From Lachnospiraceae bacterium (GTDB taxonomy: Bacteria > Bacillota > Clostridia > Lachnospirales > Lachnospiraceae), in NCBI GenBank assembly GCA_030537145.1, contig JAUNON010000001.1, positions 57,577 to 121,576 of the forward strand: a DNA stretch of 64,000 nucleotides, read 5' to 3'. The position numbers were made by a program, and so were the translations under genes. Below are positions 43,190-52,729 of the stretch, piece by piece. Numbering within the stretch: position 1 is the first letter of the stretch; each line of letters starts with the position of its first letter. Below the pieces are notes generated by a model. It made no database searches and was not told the origin of the DNA. It saw only the letters and a program-made list of their open reading frames with translations.

Positions 43190-44416
43190 ATGCGGGCATA
43201 CGAGAGATTGCTGAATTATGTGAGGATAAATACGACAAGCAGGGAGGACAGCGATACGGTGCCGACGACCGCCCGCCAGTTTGATCTGGCAAAGGTGCTT
43301 GTGGAGGAGATGAAGGCCCTGGGCATTGCGGATGCCCGGGTGGATGAGCACTGCTATGTCTATGGCTCCATCCCGGCTTCCCCTGGATATGAGGACAAGA
43401 CCTGCATTGGATTTATTGCCCATCTGGATACGGCTCCGGATTTTTGCGGCGAGAACGTAAAGCCGCAGGTGATCCGGGAGTATGACGGAGGCGAGGTGGC
43501 GCTGGGAAACAGCGGAAAAACACTTTCGCCGGAGAAATTTCCTCATCTGAAGGAGCTGAAAGGGAGAACCCTGATCACGACAGACGGAACCACACTGCTG
43601 GGGGCGGATGATAAGGCCGGTGTGGCAGAGATCATGACATTGGCGGAGGAGCTGCTGCGGGGCGGCCAGAAGCACGGAAGGATCTGCATCGGATTTACGC
43701 CGGATGAAGAGGTGGGCGGCGGAGCCGCACTGCTGGATATTCCGGCCTTTGGGGCGCAGTTCGCTTATACGGCGGATGGCGGCTGTGAACGGGAGATCGA
43801 ATATGAAAACTTTAATGCCTGCTCGGCCAGCTTTACGATTAAAGGCGTGAATATCCATCCGGGGGATTCGAAGGATAAGATGGTAAACGCAGCGCTGGTG
43901 GCAATGGAAATCAACGGCCTTCTTCCGGCGGCGGAGACGCCGGCCCATACGGAAGGGTACGAGGGCTTTTTCCACCTGACCGGTATGAAAGGAACGGTGG
44001 AGGAGGCAGAGCTGCATTATATCATCCGGGATCACAGCGGCGCTCATTTTGAGGCCCGTCAGGAAATGCTGCGTCATATCGAGAAAACTCTAAATGAAAA
44101 ATACGGTGCGGGGACTGTAGTCCTAAGCATCCGGCAGCAATACCGGAATATGGCGGAAAAGCTGCAGTCCTGTATGCATCTGATCGATTTTGCGAAGGAA
44201 TCCATCCGGGAGCTGGGGCTGGAGCCGGACATTTCCCCGGTACGGGGAGGCACGGACGGCGCCCAGCTTTCCTACCGGGGGCTGCCCTGTCCCAATCTGG
44301 GAACCGGAGGCTACGCATATCACGGGCCCTATGAGCACATTACGGCGGAGGGGATGGATACGGCGGTGCAGGTGATGCATGGAATCGTAAGACGTTACGC
44401 AGAACGGGAGATCTGA
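43190..44416 (+). CDS. pepT: peptidase T (tripeptide aminopeptidase)
   Basis: 408 residues, the normal PepT length. M20-family zinc motifs: 'GFIAHLDTAPDF', 'LLGADDKAGVAEIM', 'GFTPDEEVGGGA' and 'RGGTDGAQLSYRGLPCPNLG'. A cytosolic dizinc enzyme releasing the N-terminal residue of tripeptides. AAAAAGGAGAAA lies upstream of the ATG. Confidence 0.95.
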   Translation: MRAYERLLNYVRINTTSREDSDTVPTTARQFDLAKVLVEEMKALGIADARVDEHCYVYGSIPASPGYEDKTCIGFIAHLDTAPDFCGENVKPQVIREYDGGEVALGNSGKTLSPEKFPHLKELKGRTLITTDGTTLLGADDKAGVAEIMTLAEELLRGGQKHGRICIGFTPDEEVGGGAALLDIPAFGAQFAYTADGGCEREIEYENFNACSASFTIKGVNIHPGDSKDKMVNAALVAMEINGLLPAAETPAHTEGYEGFFHLTGMKGTVEEAELHYIIRDHSGAHFEARQEMLRHIEKTLNEKYGAGTVVLSIRQQYRNMAEKLQSCMHLIDFAKESIRELGLEPDISPVRGGTDGAQLSYRGLPCPNLGTGGYAYHGPYEHITAEGMDTAVQVMHGIVRRYAEREI

Positions 44417-44439
44417 CCCGGGCCGGGGAGAAGAAGTGT

Positions 44440-45126
44440 ATGAGATATTATATATCGGATCTGCATTTTTATCATCAGAGCCTGAACGACCATATGGACT
44501 GCCGGGGCTTTGCAGACGGAGAGGAAATGAATGCCTATATGATCCGCCGGTGGAATCAAAAGGTAAGGCCGGTGGATGAAGTGGTGATCCTGGGAGATCT
44601 GTCCGTGGGGAAGGGAAAGGCCACCAATGCCATTGTAGAACAGCTAAACGGCAGGCTTTTTCTGATAGAGGGAAATCATGATCTTTTCCTGAAGGATAAA
44701 CAGTTCGATAAACAGCGATTTGAATGGATCAGACCCTATGCGGAGCTACACGAAAACAAACGGAAGGTGATTCTCTGCCATTATCCGGTATTCTGCTATA
44801 ACGGCCAGTACCGGAAAATGCGGGATGGGGAGGACCGGACTTATATGCTGTACGGTCATGTACACAATAGCTATGATGAGGTATTGATAAACCAGTTTCA
44901 GAATATCACCCGAAATACCAGACGTTTGATCCGGGGGCAGGAGGGGCTGCAGCCCATTCCCTGCCACATGATCAACTGCTTTTGCATGTTCTCTGATTAT
45001 ACGCCGCTGAGTCTGGACGAATGGATTGAAAATGACCAAAGGCGGCGCAGTGTATTTTCAGAAAACTCCTTGACAAAGGAACATTCGAGTGATAATATTT
45101 TAGAAAATCAGAGTGCAAACCGATGA
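44440..45126 (+). CDS. calcineurin-like metallophosphoesterase
   Basis: 228 residues. Metal-binding motifs in order: 'YISDLHFYH', 'ILGDLSVGKG', 'IEGNHDLF', 'LCHYPVF' and 'YGHVHNSYD'. The substrate is unknown; similar proteins are cytosolic phosphodiesterases. The last ~20 codons overlap the trp operon promoter, so the tail sequence ('SLTKEHSSDNILENQ') is partly shaped by it. Confidence 0.88.
   Translation: MRYYISDLHFYHQSLNDHMDCRGFADGEEMNAYMIRRWNQKVRPVDEVVILGDLSVGKGKATNAIVEQLNGRLFLIEGNHDLFLKDKQFDKQRFEWIRPYAELHENKRKVILCHYPVFCYNGQYRKMRDGEDRTYMLYGHVHNSYDEVLINQFQNITRNTRRLIRGQEGLQPIPCHMINCFCMFSDYTPLSLDEWIENDQRRRSVFSENSLTKEHSSDNILENQSANR
45070..45098 (+). promoter_or_regulatory. promoter of the trp operon
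   Basis: TTGACA (45070-45075), exactly 17 bases, TAATAT (45093-45098): the best match to the housekeeping consensus in the window. It lies inside the 3' end of the metallophosphoesterase gene and would start transcription near 45105, at the T-box leader. Confidence 0.8.
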
Positions 45127-45342
45127 AGCGGAAGTAAAGGTGATCATGCTCCTACAGAGAGCCTGGAATGCTGAGAGCAGGCGGAAAACAGTTCATCAAA
45201 TGGGCCGCAGAGGGCACAGTCAAAGGCAGGTTTTTCAGAATCTGCCGAGTATTCTGTGACGTGGAGGGCATACGTCAGTTGCCGAGGGTATGATAGTACC
45301 TGCAGAGTGTATGGGTTATCCATAAAACAGGGTGGTACCGCG
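45105..45342 (+). promoter_or_regulatory. T-box riboswitch of the trp operon
   Basis: The leader ends in the 14-base T-box AGGGTGGTACCGCG (45329-45342), which pairs with the uncharged tRNA acceptor end. Upstream are the AGAGAGC and GCTGAGAG strings of Stem I. A UGG in CGTGGAGG (45262-45264) is the best candidate specifier codon, matching tRNA-Trp. Uncharged tRNA would favour the antiterminator over the terminator at 45357 and allow trpE-A transcription. The exact specifier position was not folded. Confidence 0.9.
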
Positions 45343-45356
45343 GATCGGAGATTCGT

Positions 45357-45397
45357 CCCTGGCAGAGTAGTTTTTCTTATTCTGCCGGGGATTTTTT
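45357..45397 (+). terminator. T-box-controlled terminator
   Basis: CCCTGGCAGA (45357-45366) pairs with TCTGCCGGGG (45381-45390), followed by ATTTTTT. Together with the T-box it forms the attenuator of the trp operon. Confidence 0.88.
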
Positions 45398-45451
45398 ATG
45401 ATATTAGGAAAGTTTTCCCTTTCCTGTATCATAAAAAGCACTTCGTGTAGT

Positions 45452-45520
45452 GAGGCGTACGGATGCATAAGGTAATTTGTTGCTGCGCAATCTGCATCCG
45501 GCGCAAAAAAATGCCTTCCC
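45452..45520. repeat. dispersed palindromic repeat, family I, full copy
   Basis: The core GGATGCATAAGGTAATTT, then TGCTGCGCAAT and GCATCCGGCGCAAAAAA, matches 58431-58499 almost base for base. GGATGC and GCATCC arms form the palindrome. It lies between the T-box terminator and trpE, so it is part of every read-through trp mRNA. Confidence 0.85.
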
Positions 45521-45577
45521 CCTCAGGATTGAGGGGCAGGGGAACCGTTCAATATGAAGAAAAGGAGACAGACAGCA

Positions 45578-47041
45578 ATGATACGTCCGGCTTTGGAAGA
45601 AATCAAACAATTGTCTGCCGGCTCGGATTACCGATACGTGCCGGTCAGCATGGAAATTTTATCTGACATAAAGACTCCCATCGAGGTCCTGCGGATATTG
45701 AAAAATGTATCCGGGCACTGCTATATGCTGGAATCCGTATCCGGGAATGAAAAATGGGGAAGGTACACGTTCCTGGGATATGATCCGGTGCTGGAAATTA
45801 CCTGTACCGACGGAAGGATGAAGGTGGGGTCTCTGACCCTGGAAACCAGGGAGCCGGGGAAATATATCCGGCAGGTGGTGGAGGAGCATAAAAGCCCGGC
45901 CTTCGATTATCTGCCGTCCTTTACCGGAGGGCTTGTGGGCTACTTTTCTTATGATTATCTGAAATACGCAGAGCCGTCCCTGAACCTGGATGCGGAGGAT
46001 ACGGAAGGGTTTCACGATGTGGACCTGATGCTGTTTGATAAGGTAATAGCGTTCGATAATTTCCGGCAGAAAATTGTCCTGATCATCAATATTCCGCTGG
46101 AAAATCTGGAGGCTGAGTATAATAAGGCGGCGCTGGAGCTGAAGCATATGGCGGAGCTGATCCGCACGGGAACGCCCTGCAGGGATGAACCGGGCCGTCT
46201 GACCACGCCGGTGCGGGCGCTGTTTGATAAAGAGCAGTACTGTGAGATGGTGGAAAAAGCGAAGCATTATATTATGGAGGGGGATATCTTTCAGATCGTA
46301 CTTTCCAACCGGCTGGAGGCCGGATATGAGGGCAGTCTGCTGAATACCTACCGGGTGCTGCGCACCGTAAATCCCTCGCCCTATATGTTCTATTTTTCCA
46401 GCAGTGATATGGAAGTGGCGGGAGCCTCTCCGGAAACGCTGGTGAAGCTGGAGGACGGCGTGCTGCATACCTTCCCGTTGGCGGGCACCAGGCCCAGGGG
46501 AAAAACGGAAAAAGAGGATAAGGAGCTGGAGAAGGAATTGCTGGCAGATCCAAAGGAACTGGCGGAGCACAGTATGCTGGTGGATCTTGGCAGAAATGAC
46601 CTGGGAAAGATCAGCCGGTTCGGTACGGTTCAGGTGGAAAAGGCGTACTGCATTGAGCGCTATTCCCACGTTATGCACATCGGCTCTACGGTCCGGGGCG
46701 AGATCCGGGAGGATCGGACGGCGCTGGATGCCATCGATGCGGTGCTTCCGGCAGGCACCCTTTCCGGAGCGCCCAAGATCCGGGCGTGCCAGTTGATTAA
46801 TGATCTGGAAAATAACAAGCGGGGCATTTACGGCGGAGCCATCGGCTATTTAAGCTTCACCGGAAATCTGGATACCTGCATTGCCATCCGAATTGCATAT
46901 AAAAAGAACGGAAAGGTATTCGTCCGCAGCGGAGCCGGAATCGTGGCGGACTCTGTACCGGAAAAGGAGTATCAGGAATGTATCAATAAGGCTGCGGCGG
47001 TGGTGCGGTCGCTGGAGCTGGCAAAGGAGGCGGACCTGTGA
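45578..47041 (+). CDS. trpE: anthranilate synthase component I
   Basis: 487 residues from the ATG at 45578, with AAAGGAG ten bases upstream (an in-frame ATG at 45554 has no good site). 'CYMLESVSGNEKWGRYTFLG' contains the LES tryptophan feedback site. The C-terminal chorismate-binding part has 'VGYFSYD', 'FQIVLSNRLE', 'GTRPRGKT', 'DLGRNDLG' and 'GTLSGAPKIRA'. With TrpG it makes anthranilate from chorismate and glutamine. First gene of the operon; the stop overlaps trpG. Confidence 0.96.
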   Translation: MIRPALEEIKQLSAGSDYRYVPVSMEILSDIKTPIEVLRILKNVSGHCYMLESVSGNEKWGRYTFLGYDPVLEITCTDGRMKVGSLTLETREPGKYIRQVVEEHKSPAFDYLPSFTGGLVGYFSYDYLKYAEPSLNLDAEDTEGFHDVDLMLFDKVIAFDNFRQKIVLIINIPLENLEAEYNKAALELKHMAELIRTGTPCRDEPGRLTTPVRALFDKEQYCEMVEKAKHYIMEGDIFQIVLSNRLEAGYEGSLLNTYRVLRTVNPSPYMFYFSSSDMEVAGASPETLVKLEDGVLHTFPLAGTRPRGKTEKEDKELEKELLADPKELAEHSMLVDLGRNDLGKISRFGTVQVEKAYCIERYSHVMHIGSTVRGEIREDRTALDAIDAVLPAGTLSGAPKIRACQLINDLENNKRGIYGGAIGYLSFTGNLDTCIAIRIAYKKNGKVFVRSGAGIVADSVPEKEYQECINKAAAVVRSLELAKEADL

Positions 47042-47622
47042 TTTTACTGATTGATAATTATGACAGTTTTTCTTATAACCTGTATCAGCTTGTGGGCTCC
47101 ATCGATCCGGATATCCGGGTGGTGCGCAATGACGCATTTACGGTGGAGGAGATCGAGGCCATGAATCCCAAAGGAATTATTCTGTCTCCGGGGCCGGGGC
47201 GGCCGGCAGATGCCGGTATCTGCATCCGGACCGTGCAGCGGCTGGGGGACCGCTTCCCCATCCTGGGAGTGTGTCTTGGGCACCAGTCCATCTGCGAGGC
47301 CTATGGAGCGGTGGTATCTTACGCAAAGGAGCTGATGCACGGGAAACAGTCTGTAACGAGGCTGGATACGGAATGTCATATTTTCCGGGGACTGCCGGAA
47401 AAAATCCCGGTGGCCCGCTACCATTCTCTGGCAGCGGTGGAGGATACCATGCCGGAGTGCCTGAAGGTGATCGCCCGCACAGAGGATGAAGAGATCATGG
47501 CGGTGAAGCACCGGGAATACGATGTATATGGGCTGCAGTTCCATCCGGAGTCCATTCTGACACCGGACGGCATGGCAATCCTGAAAAACTGGTTTTCTAT
47601 TTTAGAGCATGGAACAAATTAA
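47038..47622 (+). CDS. trpG: anthranilate synthase component II (glutamine amidotransferase)
   Basis: 194 residues from a GTG at 47038 that overlaps the trpE stop (GTGA). 'LLIDNYDSFSYNLYQ', 'LSPGPGRPADAG', the nucleophile Cys in 'GVCLGHQSI' and the His/Glu pair in 'LQFHPES' are all present. It may also serve p-aminobenzoate synthesis, since no pabA is visible near the folate operon (inference). Confidence 0.96.
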   Translation: MILLIDNYDSFSYNLYQLVGSIDPDIRVVRNDAFTVEEIEAMNPKGIILSPGPGRPADAGICIRTVQRLGDRFPILGVCLGHQSICEAYGAVVSYAKELMHGKQSVTRLDTECHIFRGLPEKIPVARYHSLAAVEDTMPECLKVIARTEDEEIMAVKHREYDVYGLQFHPESILTPDGMAILKNWFSILEHGTN

Positions 47623-47682
47623 TAGGGAAACGATAAGGAAACGTAAAAAAATTACTGAAAAATAAGAAAGCAGGAGGTCATT

Positions 47683-48702
47683 ATGATTAAAGAAGCAATC
47701 GTAAAAATCGTGGATAAGCAGGATCTGACTTATGAAGAGGCTTATCAGGTAATGGATGAGATCATGAACGGCGATACCAGCCAGGTGCAGAATGCGGCAT
47801 TTCTGGCGGCGCTGTCCACGAAGAGCACCAAGGCGGAAACCATCAGTGAAATTTCCGGCTGCGCTGCGGCCATGCGGGAGCATGCGCTGAAGGTAAATCA
47901 CAATATGGAGGTGATGGAAATCGTGGGAACCGGCGGAGACGGGGCCCACAGCTTCAATATCTCCACTACGGCTGCCCTTGTAACGGCGGCTGGCGGAGTA
48001 AAGGTGGCAAAGCACGGGAACCGGGCGGCATCCTCGCAATGCGGCACGGCGGACTGTCTGGAGGCGCTGGGCGTCAATATCGACCAGTCTCCGGAACGGT
48101 GTGTGGAGCTGCTGGATAAGGTGGGCATGTGCTTCTTCTTTGCCCAGAAATACCATACCTCTATGAAATATGTGGGCGGTATCCGCAGGGAGCTGGGGAT
48201 CCGCACCGTGTTCAATATCCTTGGGCCGCTGACCAATCCGGCTGCGCCTGTTATGCAGCTTATGGGCGTGTATGACGAATCCCTGGTAGAACCGCTGGCA
48301 AGAGTATTGTCCAGCCTGGGCGTAAAACGGGGCATGGTGGTGTACGGGCAGGATAAGCTGGATGAGCTGAGCCTGAGCGCTCCCACCACCGTCTGCGAGC
48401 TGAACAACGGAGCATTTACCACATACGTGGTAGAGCCTGAGACCCTGGGATTGAAACGCTGCCAGAAATCTGACCTGGAGGGAGGAACCCCGGCAGAAAA
48501 TGCGGAAATCGTCCGTGCAGTCCTGAAAGGGCAGGATCGGGGACCGAAGCGGGATACGGTGCTGCTGAATGCGGGTGCGGCGCTCTACATCGCAGGGAAG
48601 GCGGCATCTCTGGCAGACGGTGTGAAGCTGGCGGGAGAACTGATTGATTCCGGAGCGGCTTATAAGAAGCTGGAGGAATTTATTGCAGAGTCAGGGAAAT
48701 AA
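47683..48702 (+). CDS. trpD: anthranilate phosphoribosyltransferase
   Basis: 339 residues. '[14 protein letters not shown]' binds phosphoribosyl pyrophosphate, '[20 protein letters not shown]' is the anthranilate-site loop and '[14 protein letters not shown]' a late conserved block. AGCAGGAGGT precedes the ATG. Confidence 0.97.
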   Translation: MIKEAIVKIVDKQDLTYEEAYQVMDEIMNGDTSQVQNAAFLAALSTKSTKAETISEISGCAAAMREHALKVNHNMEVMEIVGTGGDGAHSFNISTTAALVTAAGGVKVAKHGNRAASSQCGTADCLEALGVNIDQSPERCVELLDKVGMCFFFAQKYHTSMKYVGGIRRELGIRTVFNILGPLTNPAAPVMQLMGVYDESLVEPLARVLSSLGVKRGMVVYGQDKLDELSLSAPTTVCELNNGAFTTYVVEPETLGLKRCQKSDLEGGTPAENAEIVRAVLKGQDRGPKRDTVLLNAGAALYIAGKAASLADGVKLAGELIDSGAAYKKLEEFIAESGK

Positions 48703-48749
48703 AGGAAAAGAAGAATAAGGAAAAAGCAGAAGGAAAACGAGGTAGGCAT

Positions 48750-49595
48750 ATGGCGGATACCATATTACAGACGATTGCGGATTATGCCAGAGTCCGGACG
48801 GAGCAGGCAAAGAAGCAGATCTCTCCGGAAAAAATGGAAGCGCGCGCACGAGAGCTGCGGGCGGCGGAGCTGGAGCGGCAGAGTCGGGGAACGGGAGGAG
48901 GCTTCTCGTTTGAACAGGCTCTGTCGGGGCCGGATATCGGTTTTATCTGTGAGTGCAAAAAGGCATCTCCCTCGAAAGGGCTGATCGCACCGGATTTTCC
49001 GTATGTGGAAATTGCCAGAGAGTACGAGGCAGCCGGGGCAGCCTGCATTTCGGTGCTGACGGAGCCGAAATGGTTTCTGGGAGAGAACCGGTTTCTGAAG
49101 GAAATCGGGGAGACGGTGAGCATTCCCTGTATCCGCAAGGATTTTACAGTGGATGAATATATGATTTACGAGGCAAAGACCCTGGGGGCATCGGCGGTTC
49201 TGCTGATCTGTTCCCTGCTGGATACGGTGACGCTGCGCCGTTATCGGGAAATCTGTGATGAGCTGGGGCTGTCGGCCCTGGTGGAGGCGCATGATGAACG
49301 GGAGATCGATTCTGCCCTGCAGGCCGGAGCCCGGATCATCGGCGTAAACAACCGGAACCTGAAGGATTTTACGGTGGATGTGCATAATAGTGAAAAGCTG
49401 CGCCGGCTGGTGCCGGAGGAGGTGCTGTTTGTGGCAGAAAGCGGGATCCGGACAGCAGAGGATATCCGGGTGCTGCGGCAGGCCCGTGTAAACGGAGTTC
49501 TGATCGGAGAGACCCTGATGCGTTCCCCTGACAAAAAGCGGATGCTGGATGAGCTGCGGGGCGCTCCGGGAGAAAGAGAAAACGCCGCTTTGTAG
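48750..49595 (+). CDS. trpC: indole-3-glycerol phosphate synthase
   Basis: 281 residues. 'FICECKKASPSKGLI' (catalytic Lys), 'AGAACISVLTEPKWF', 'CIRKDFTVDEYMIYEA', 'GVNNRNLKDFTVD' and 'AESGIRTAEDI' follow the TrpC barrel in order. The N-terminal ~50 residues are the extra helical cap of the family. A 108-base gap with a small hairpin (CGGTTAC/GTAACCG near 49618-49637) precedes trpF. Confidence 0.96.
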   Translation: MADTILQTIADYARVRTEQAKKQISPEKMEARARELRAAELERQSRGTGGGFSFEQALSGPDIGFICECKKASPSKGLIAPDFPYVEIAREYEAAGAACISVLTEPKWFLGENRFLKEIGETVSIPCIRKDFTVDEYMIYEAKTLGASAVLLICSLLDTVTLRRYREICDELGLSALVEAHDEREIDSALQAGARIIGVNNRNLKDFTVDVHNSEKLRRLVPEEVLFVAESGIRTAEDIRVLRQARVNGVLIGETLMRSPDKKRMLDELRGAPGERENAAL

Positions 49596-49703
49596 TAACA
49601 GTTTAGCGGAAGGCTGAACGGTTACGCTTTGTAACCGGCGGGAGGAGAGAAGCGCAGCAGAAAGGTCAGGACAGCAAGAGACCTGGCAGGAGAGGGAAAA
49701 GAG

Positions 49704-50351
49704 ATGAAAATTAAGATCTGCGGATTGAGCCGGGAGGAGGATATCCTCTGTGCAAACGAGATCCGGCCGGACTTTATCGGCTTTGTGTTTGCTCCGAAAA
49801 GCCGCCGTTATGTATCGCCAAAACAGGCGGAACGCCTGCGCAGGCTGCTTTCGCCGGAAATCGTTCCGGTGGGCGTATTTGTGAATGAGGAGCCGGAGCT
49901 GGCGGCAGAGCTTCTGAATGAGGGCGTGATCGGGATGGCGCAGCTCCATGGCCAGGAGGATGAAGCATATATCCGGCGGCTGCGGGCGCTGACAGAGAAA
50001 CCGCTTATTCAGGCATTCCGCATTGATACAAGACAGGATGCAGAGCGGGCGGAATGCTCGGGAGCGGATTATATCCTGCTGGATCACGGGGCAGGCGGCA
50101 CAGGAGAGAGCTTTGACTGGTCGCTGCTGAAGGATGTGAAGCGCCCCTATTTTTTGGCGGGAGGGCTGAATCCGGACAATGCGGCCCGGGCGCTGCAGCA
50201 GGCAAAGCCCTATGCCCTGGATGTAAGCTCCGGGGTAGAAACCGGAGGGGTGAAGGACCCGGAAAAAATGAGAGCCTTTGTGCGGCAGGTACGGCAGGCA
50301 TGCGGTACGGCAGCTTCTTCGTGCGGCAGGCCGGTGACAGAGCAGGAATAA
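49704..50351 (+). CDS. trpF: phosphoribosylanthranilate isomerase
   Basis: 215 residues. 'MKIKICGLSREEDI' has the catalytic Cys; 'DFIGFVFAPKSRRYVSP', 'AQLHGQEDEAYI' and 'LAGGLNPDNA' with 'DVSSGVETGGVKD' complete the TrpF signature, including the catalytic Asp in the LLDHG segment. The order C-F-B-A is the usual Firmicutes one. Confidence 0.96.
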   Translation: MKIKICGLSREEDILCANEIRPDFIGFVFAPKSRRYVSPKQAERLRRLLSPEIVPVGVFVNEEPELAAELLNEGVIGMAQLHGQEDEAYIRRLRALTEKPLIQAFRIDTRQDAERAECSGADYILLDHGAGGTGESFDWSLLKDVKRPYFLAGGLNPDNAARALQQAKPYALDVSSGVETGGVKDPEKMRAFVRQVRQACGTAASSCGRPVTEQE

Positions 50352-50396
50352 AAAATAAGCAAAATCCAGAAAAAAACAGGAAACAGGAGGAACAGC

Positions 50397-51587
50397 ATGG
50401 CAGAATCAAGAGGACGTTTCGGAAATCACGGAGGACAGTATATTCCGGAGACGCTGATGAATGCGGTGATTGAGCTGGAGGAAGCATACAATCACTATAA
50501 AAATGACCCGGCATTTCAGACGGAACTGACGGCGCTTTTCAATGATTACGCAGGAAGGCCCAGCCGTCTGTATTATGCGGAGAAAATGACAAAGGATCTG
50601 GGCGGGGCGAAAATTTATCTGAAGCGGGAGGATCTAAATCATACCGGCGCCCACAAGATCAACAATGTGTTGGGGCAGGCGCTGCTGGCAAAGAAGATGG
50701 GTAAAACCCGGCTGATCGCAGAGACGGGAGCAGGGCAGCATGGTGTGGCTACGGCTACGGCGGCAGCTCTTATGGGAATGGAATGCGTAGTATTTATGGG
50801 GGAGGAGGATACGAAGCGGCAGGCGCTGAATGTGTACCGGATGCGGCTGCTGGGGGCTGAGGTGATACCGGTTACTACGGGAACGGCGACGCTGAAGGAT
50901 GCGGTTTCCGAGGCGATGCGGGAGTGGACCAACCGGATTTCGGATACTCATTACTGCCTGGGCTCTGTGATGGGTCCCCACCCCTTCCCAACGATTGTGC
51001 GGGATTTTCAGGCGGTGATTTCTAAGGAGATCAAACAGCAGATTCTGGAAAAGGAGGGCAGACTGCCGGATGCGGTACTGGCCTGCGTGGGAGGCGGCAG
51101 CAATGCCATTGGAACCTTCTATCATTTTATCGGAGATCCAAAGGTGCGGCTGATCGGCTGCGAGGCGGCGGGAAGAGGCGTGGATACCTGGGAGACGGCG
51201 GCCACCATCGCCACCGGAAAGCCGGGCATTTTCCACGGCATGAAGTCCTATTTCTGCCAGGATGAGTACGGGCAGATCGCCCCGGTATACTCGATCTCCG
51301 CCGGGTTGGATTATCCTGGTATCGGACCGGAGCACGCATGGCTCCATGACACAGGCCGGGCTCAGTATGTGCCGATTACGGATGCAGAAGCAGTGGAGGC
51401 GTTTGAATATCTGAGTAAAACGGAAGGAATTATTCCGGCCATTGAATCCGCCCATGCGGTGGCCCATGCCATGAAGCTTGCACCGAAAATGGACAGGGAG
51501 CAGATTATTGTAATTACCATTTCCGGAAGAGGAGACAAGGACTGTGCGGCCATTGCAAGATACAGAGGGGAGGACATTACAGAATGA
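50397..51587 (+). CDS. trpB: tryptophan synthase beta chain
   Basis: 396 residues. The PLP lysine lies in '[11 protein letters not shown]', '[14 protein letters not shown]' has the catalytic Glu, and '[10 protein letters not shown]' binds the phosphate. Conventional TrpB1 type by its length and '[16 protein letters not shown]' start. Joins indole and serine. Overlaps trpA by four bases. Confidence 0.97.
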   Translation: MAESRGRFGNHGGQYIPETLMNAVIELEEAYNHYKNDPAFQTELTALFNDYAGRPSRLYYAEKMTKDLGGAKIYLKREDLNHTGAHKINNVLGQALLAKKMGKTRLIAETGAGQHGVATATAAALMGMECVVFMGEEDTKRQALNVYRMRLLGAEVIPVTTGTATLKDAVSEAMREWTNRISDTHYCLGSVMGPHPFPTIVRDFQAVISKEIKQQILEKEGRLPDAVLACVGGGSNAIGTFYHFIGDPKVRLIGCEAAGRGVDTWETAATIATGKPGIFHGMKSYFCQDEYGQIAPVYSISAGLDYPGIGPEHAWLHDTGRAQYVPITDAEAVEAFEYLSKTEGIIPAIESAHAVAHAMKLAPKMDREQIIVITISGRGDKDCAAIARYRGEDITE

Positions 51588-52366
51588 GCAGAATAAAGGA
51601 AGCATTTGCCAAAGGGAAAGCATTTATCCCGTTTATTACCTGCGGAGATCCGGATCTGGAAACGACCGCTGCGGTGGTGCGGGCCGCCCAGGAAAACGGG
51701 GCGGATCTGATCGAGCTGGGAATTCCCTTTTCGGATCCCACGGCGGAAGGACCTGTGATTCAGGGAGCCAATATCCGGGCGCTTTCGGGGGGCGTGACCA
51801 CAGATCAGATCTTTGCGTTTGTCCGGGAGATCCGCAGGGATGTGACGGTGCCTCTGGTGTTTATGACCTATGCCAACGTGGTTTTTTCTTACGGAATCGA
51901 ACGTTTTGCAAAAACCTGCGCTGAGGTGGGAATAGACGGCCTGATCCTTCCGGATGTTCCCTTCGAAGAGAAGGAGGAGTTTGCGCAGGTACTGCGCAGG
52001 TATGACCTGGATCTGGTCTCCCTGATCGCACCCACCTCCGAAAACCGGGTGGCTATGATCGCCAGGGAAGCCTCCGGCTTTTTGTATATCGTATCCAGCC
52101 TGGGTGTTACCGGGGTGCGCAGTGAAATCACCACGGACATCGGCAGCATGGTGCGGCTGGTGAAAGAAAATACGGACGTGCCCTGTGCGGTGGGCTTTGG
52201 CATTTCCACTCCGGAGCAGGCAAAAAAAATGGCCGGGCTTTCGGATGGGGCCATCGTAGGCTCCGCTATTATTAAAATCATAGAAAAATACGGAAAGGAT
52301 GCCGCTCCTTATGTGGGCAGTTATGTAAAGTCCATGAAGGATGCCATTCTGGAAGCGGAACTGTGA
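51584..52366 (+). CDS. trpA: tryptophan synthase alpha chain
   Basis: 260 residues. '[15 protein letters not shown]', '[17 protein letters not shown]' (catalytic Glu and Asp), '[11 protein letters not shown]' and '[14 protein letters not shown]' are typical. It releases indole to TrpB. ATGA overlap with trpB. Last gene of the operon; a hairpin without T-run follows. Confidence 0.97.
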   Translation: MSRIKEAFAKGKAFIPFITCGDPDLETTAAVVRAAQENGADLIELGIPFSDPTAEGPVIQGANIRALSGGVTTDQIFAFVREIRRDVTVPLVFMTYANVVFSYGIERFAKTCAEVGIDGLILPDVPFEEKEEFAQVLRRYDLDLVSLIAPTSENRVAMIAREASGFLYIVSSLGVTGVRSEITTDIGSMVRLVKENTDVPCAVGFGISTPEQAKKMAGLSDGAIVGSAIIKIIEKYGKDAAPYVGSYVKSMKDAILEAEL

Positions 52367-52371
52367 TAAGA

Positions 52372-52407
52372 TCAGGCGGGGTGTTCCGGGGAAAATGCCC
52401 CGCCTGA
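52372..52407 (+). other. hairpin after trpA
   Basis: TCAGGCGGGG (52372-52381) pairs with CCCCGCCTGA (52398-52407). No T-run follows, so termination here would be weak; it may mark the mRNA 3' end after trimming. Confidence 0.55.
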
Positions 52408-52418
52408 GGTATGAGAGA

Positions 52419-52460
52419 ATTCATTGCTGCGCAATCTGCATCCGGTGAAAAAAATTTGCC
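52419..52460. repeat. dispersed palindromic repeat, family I (partial, right half)
   Basis: ATTGCTGCGCAATCTGCATCCGG-like sequence followed by an A-run and TTTGCC matches the right half of the copies at 45452 and 58431. The left half is absent. Confidence 0.7.
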
Positions 52461-52520
52461 GTATAATGGAAAAGTGCTAAATAAAAATAATTTTTTTTGT
52501 AGTTTTAGCGCAAATTATTA

Positions 52521-52549
52521 TTGCAAAACCTAATCAAATAAGGTATAAT
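52521..52549 (+). promoter_or_regulatory. promoter of the opp operon leader
   Basis: TTGCAA (52521-52526), 17 bases, TATAAT (52544-52549). Transcription would start near 52556, about 175 bases before oppA, and run straight into a terminator. Confidence 0.7.
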
Positions 52550-52570
52550 TTGTACCAGTGGCGACAATGA

Positions 52571-52613
52571 GGTTGTAACATATGGCTTTTTTGCCATATG
52601 CACGACCTTTTTT
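52571..52613 (+). terminator. terminator in the oppA leader (attenuator)
   Basis: GGTTGT-AA-CATATGGC (52571-52586) pairs with GCCATATG-C-ACGACC (52593-52607), loop TTTTTT, followed by TTTTTTATTT. Because it lies between the promoter and oppA, it is either an attenuator or the end of a ~60-base RNA. No known riboswitch motif was recognised before it. Confidence 0.8.
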
Positions 52614-52729
52614 ATTTATACGGCACATTGACGTGTTAAAGCGAAAAAGCTGCGAAAGCAAGGTTTCAGATTATCTGTCTCAGGAGGTATTTGAAACGGG
52701 TAATTTAAAATAAAAAGGAGGATATAATT

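Noticed and set aside
48765-50087. Minus-strand frame of 440 codons opposite trpC-trpF
   Set aside because: It crosses two well-defined trp genes and their spacer; no domain recognised.
52462-52467. TATAAT as an alternative opp promoter
   Set aside because: No acceptable -35 lies 16-18 bases upstream; the promoter at 52521-52549 is far better.
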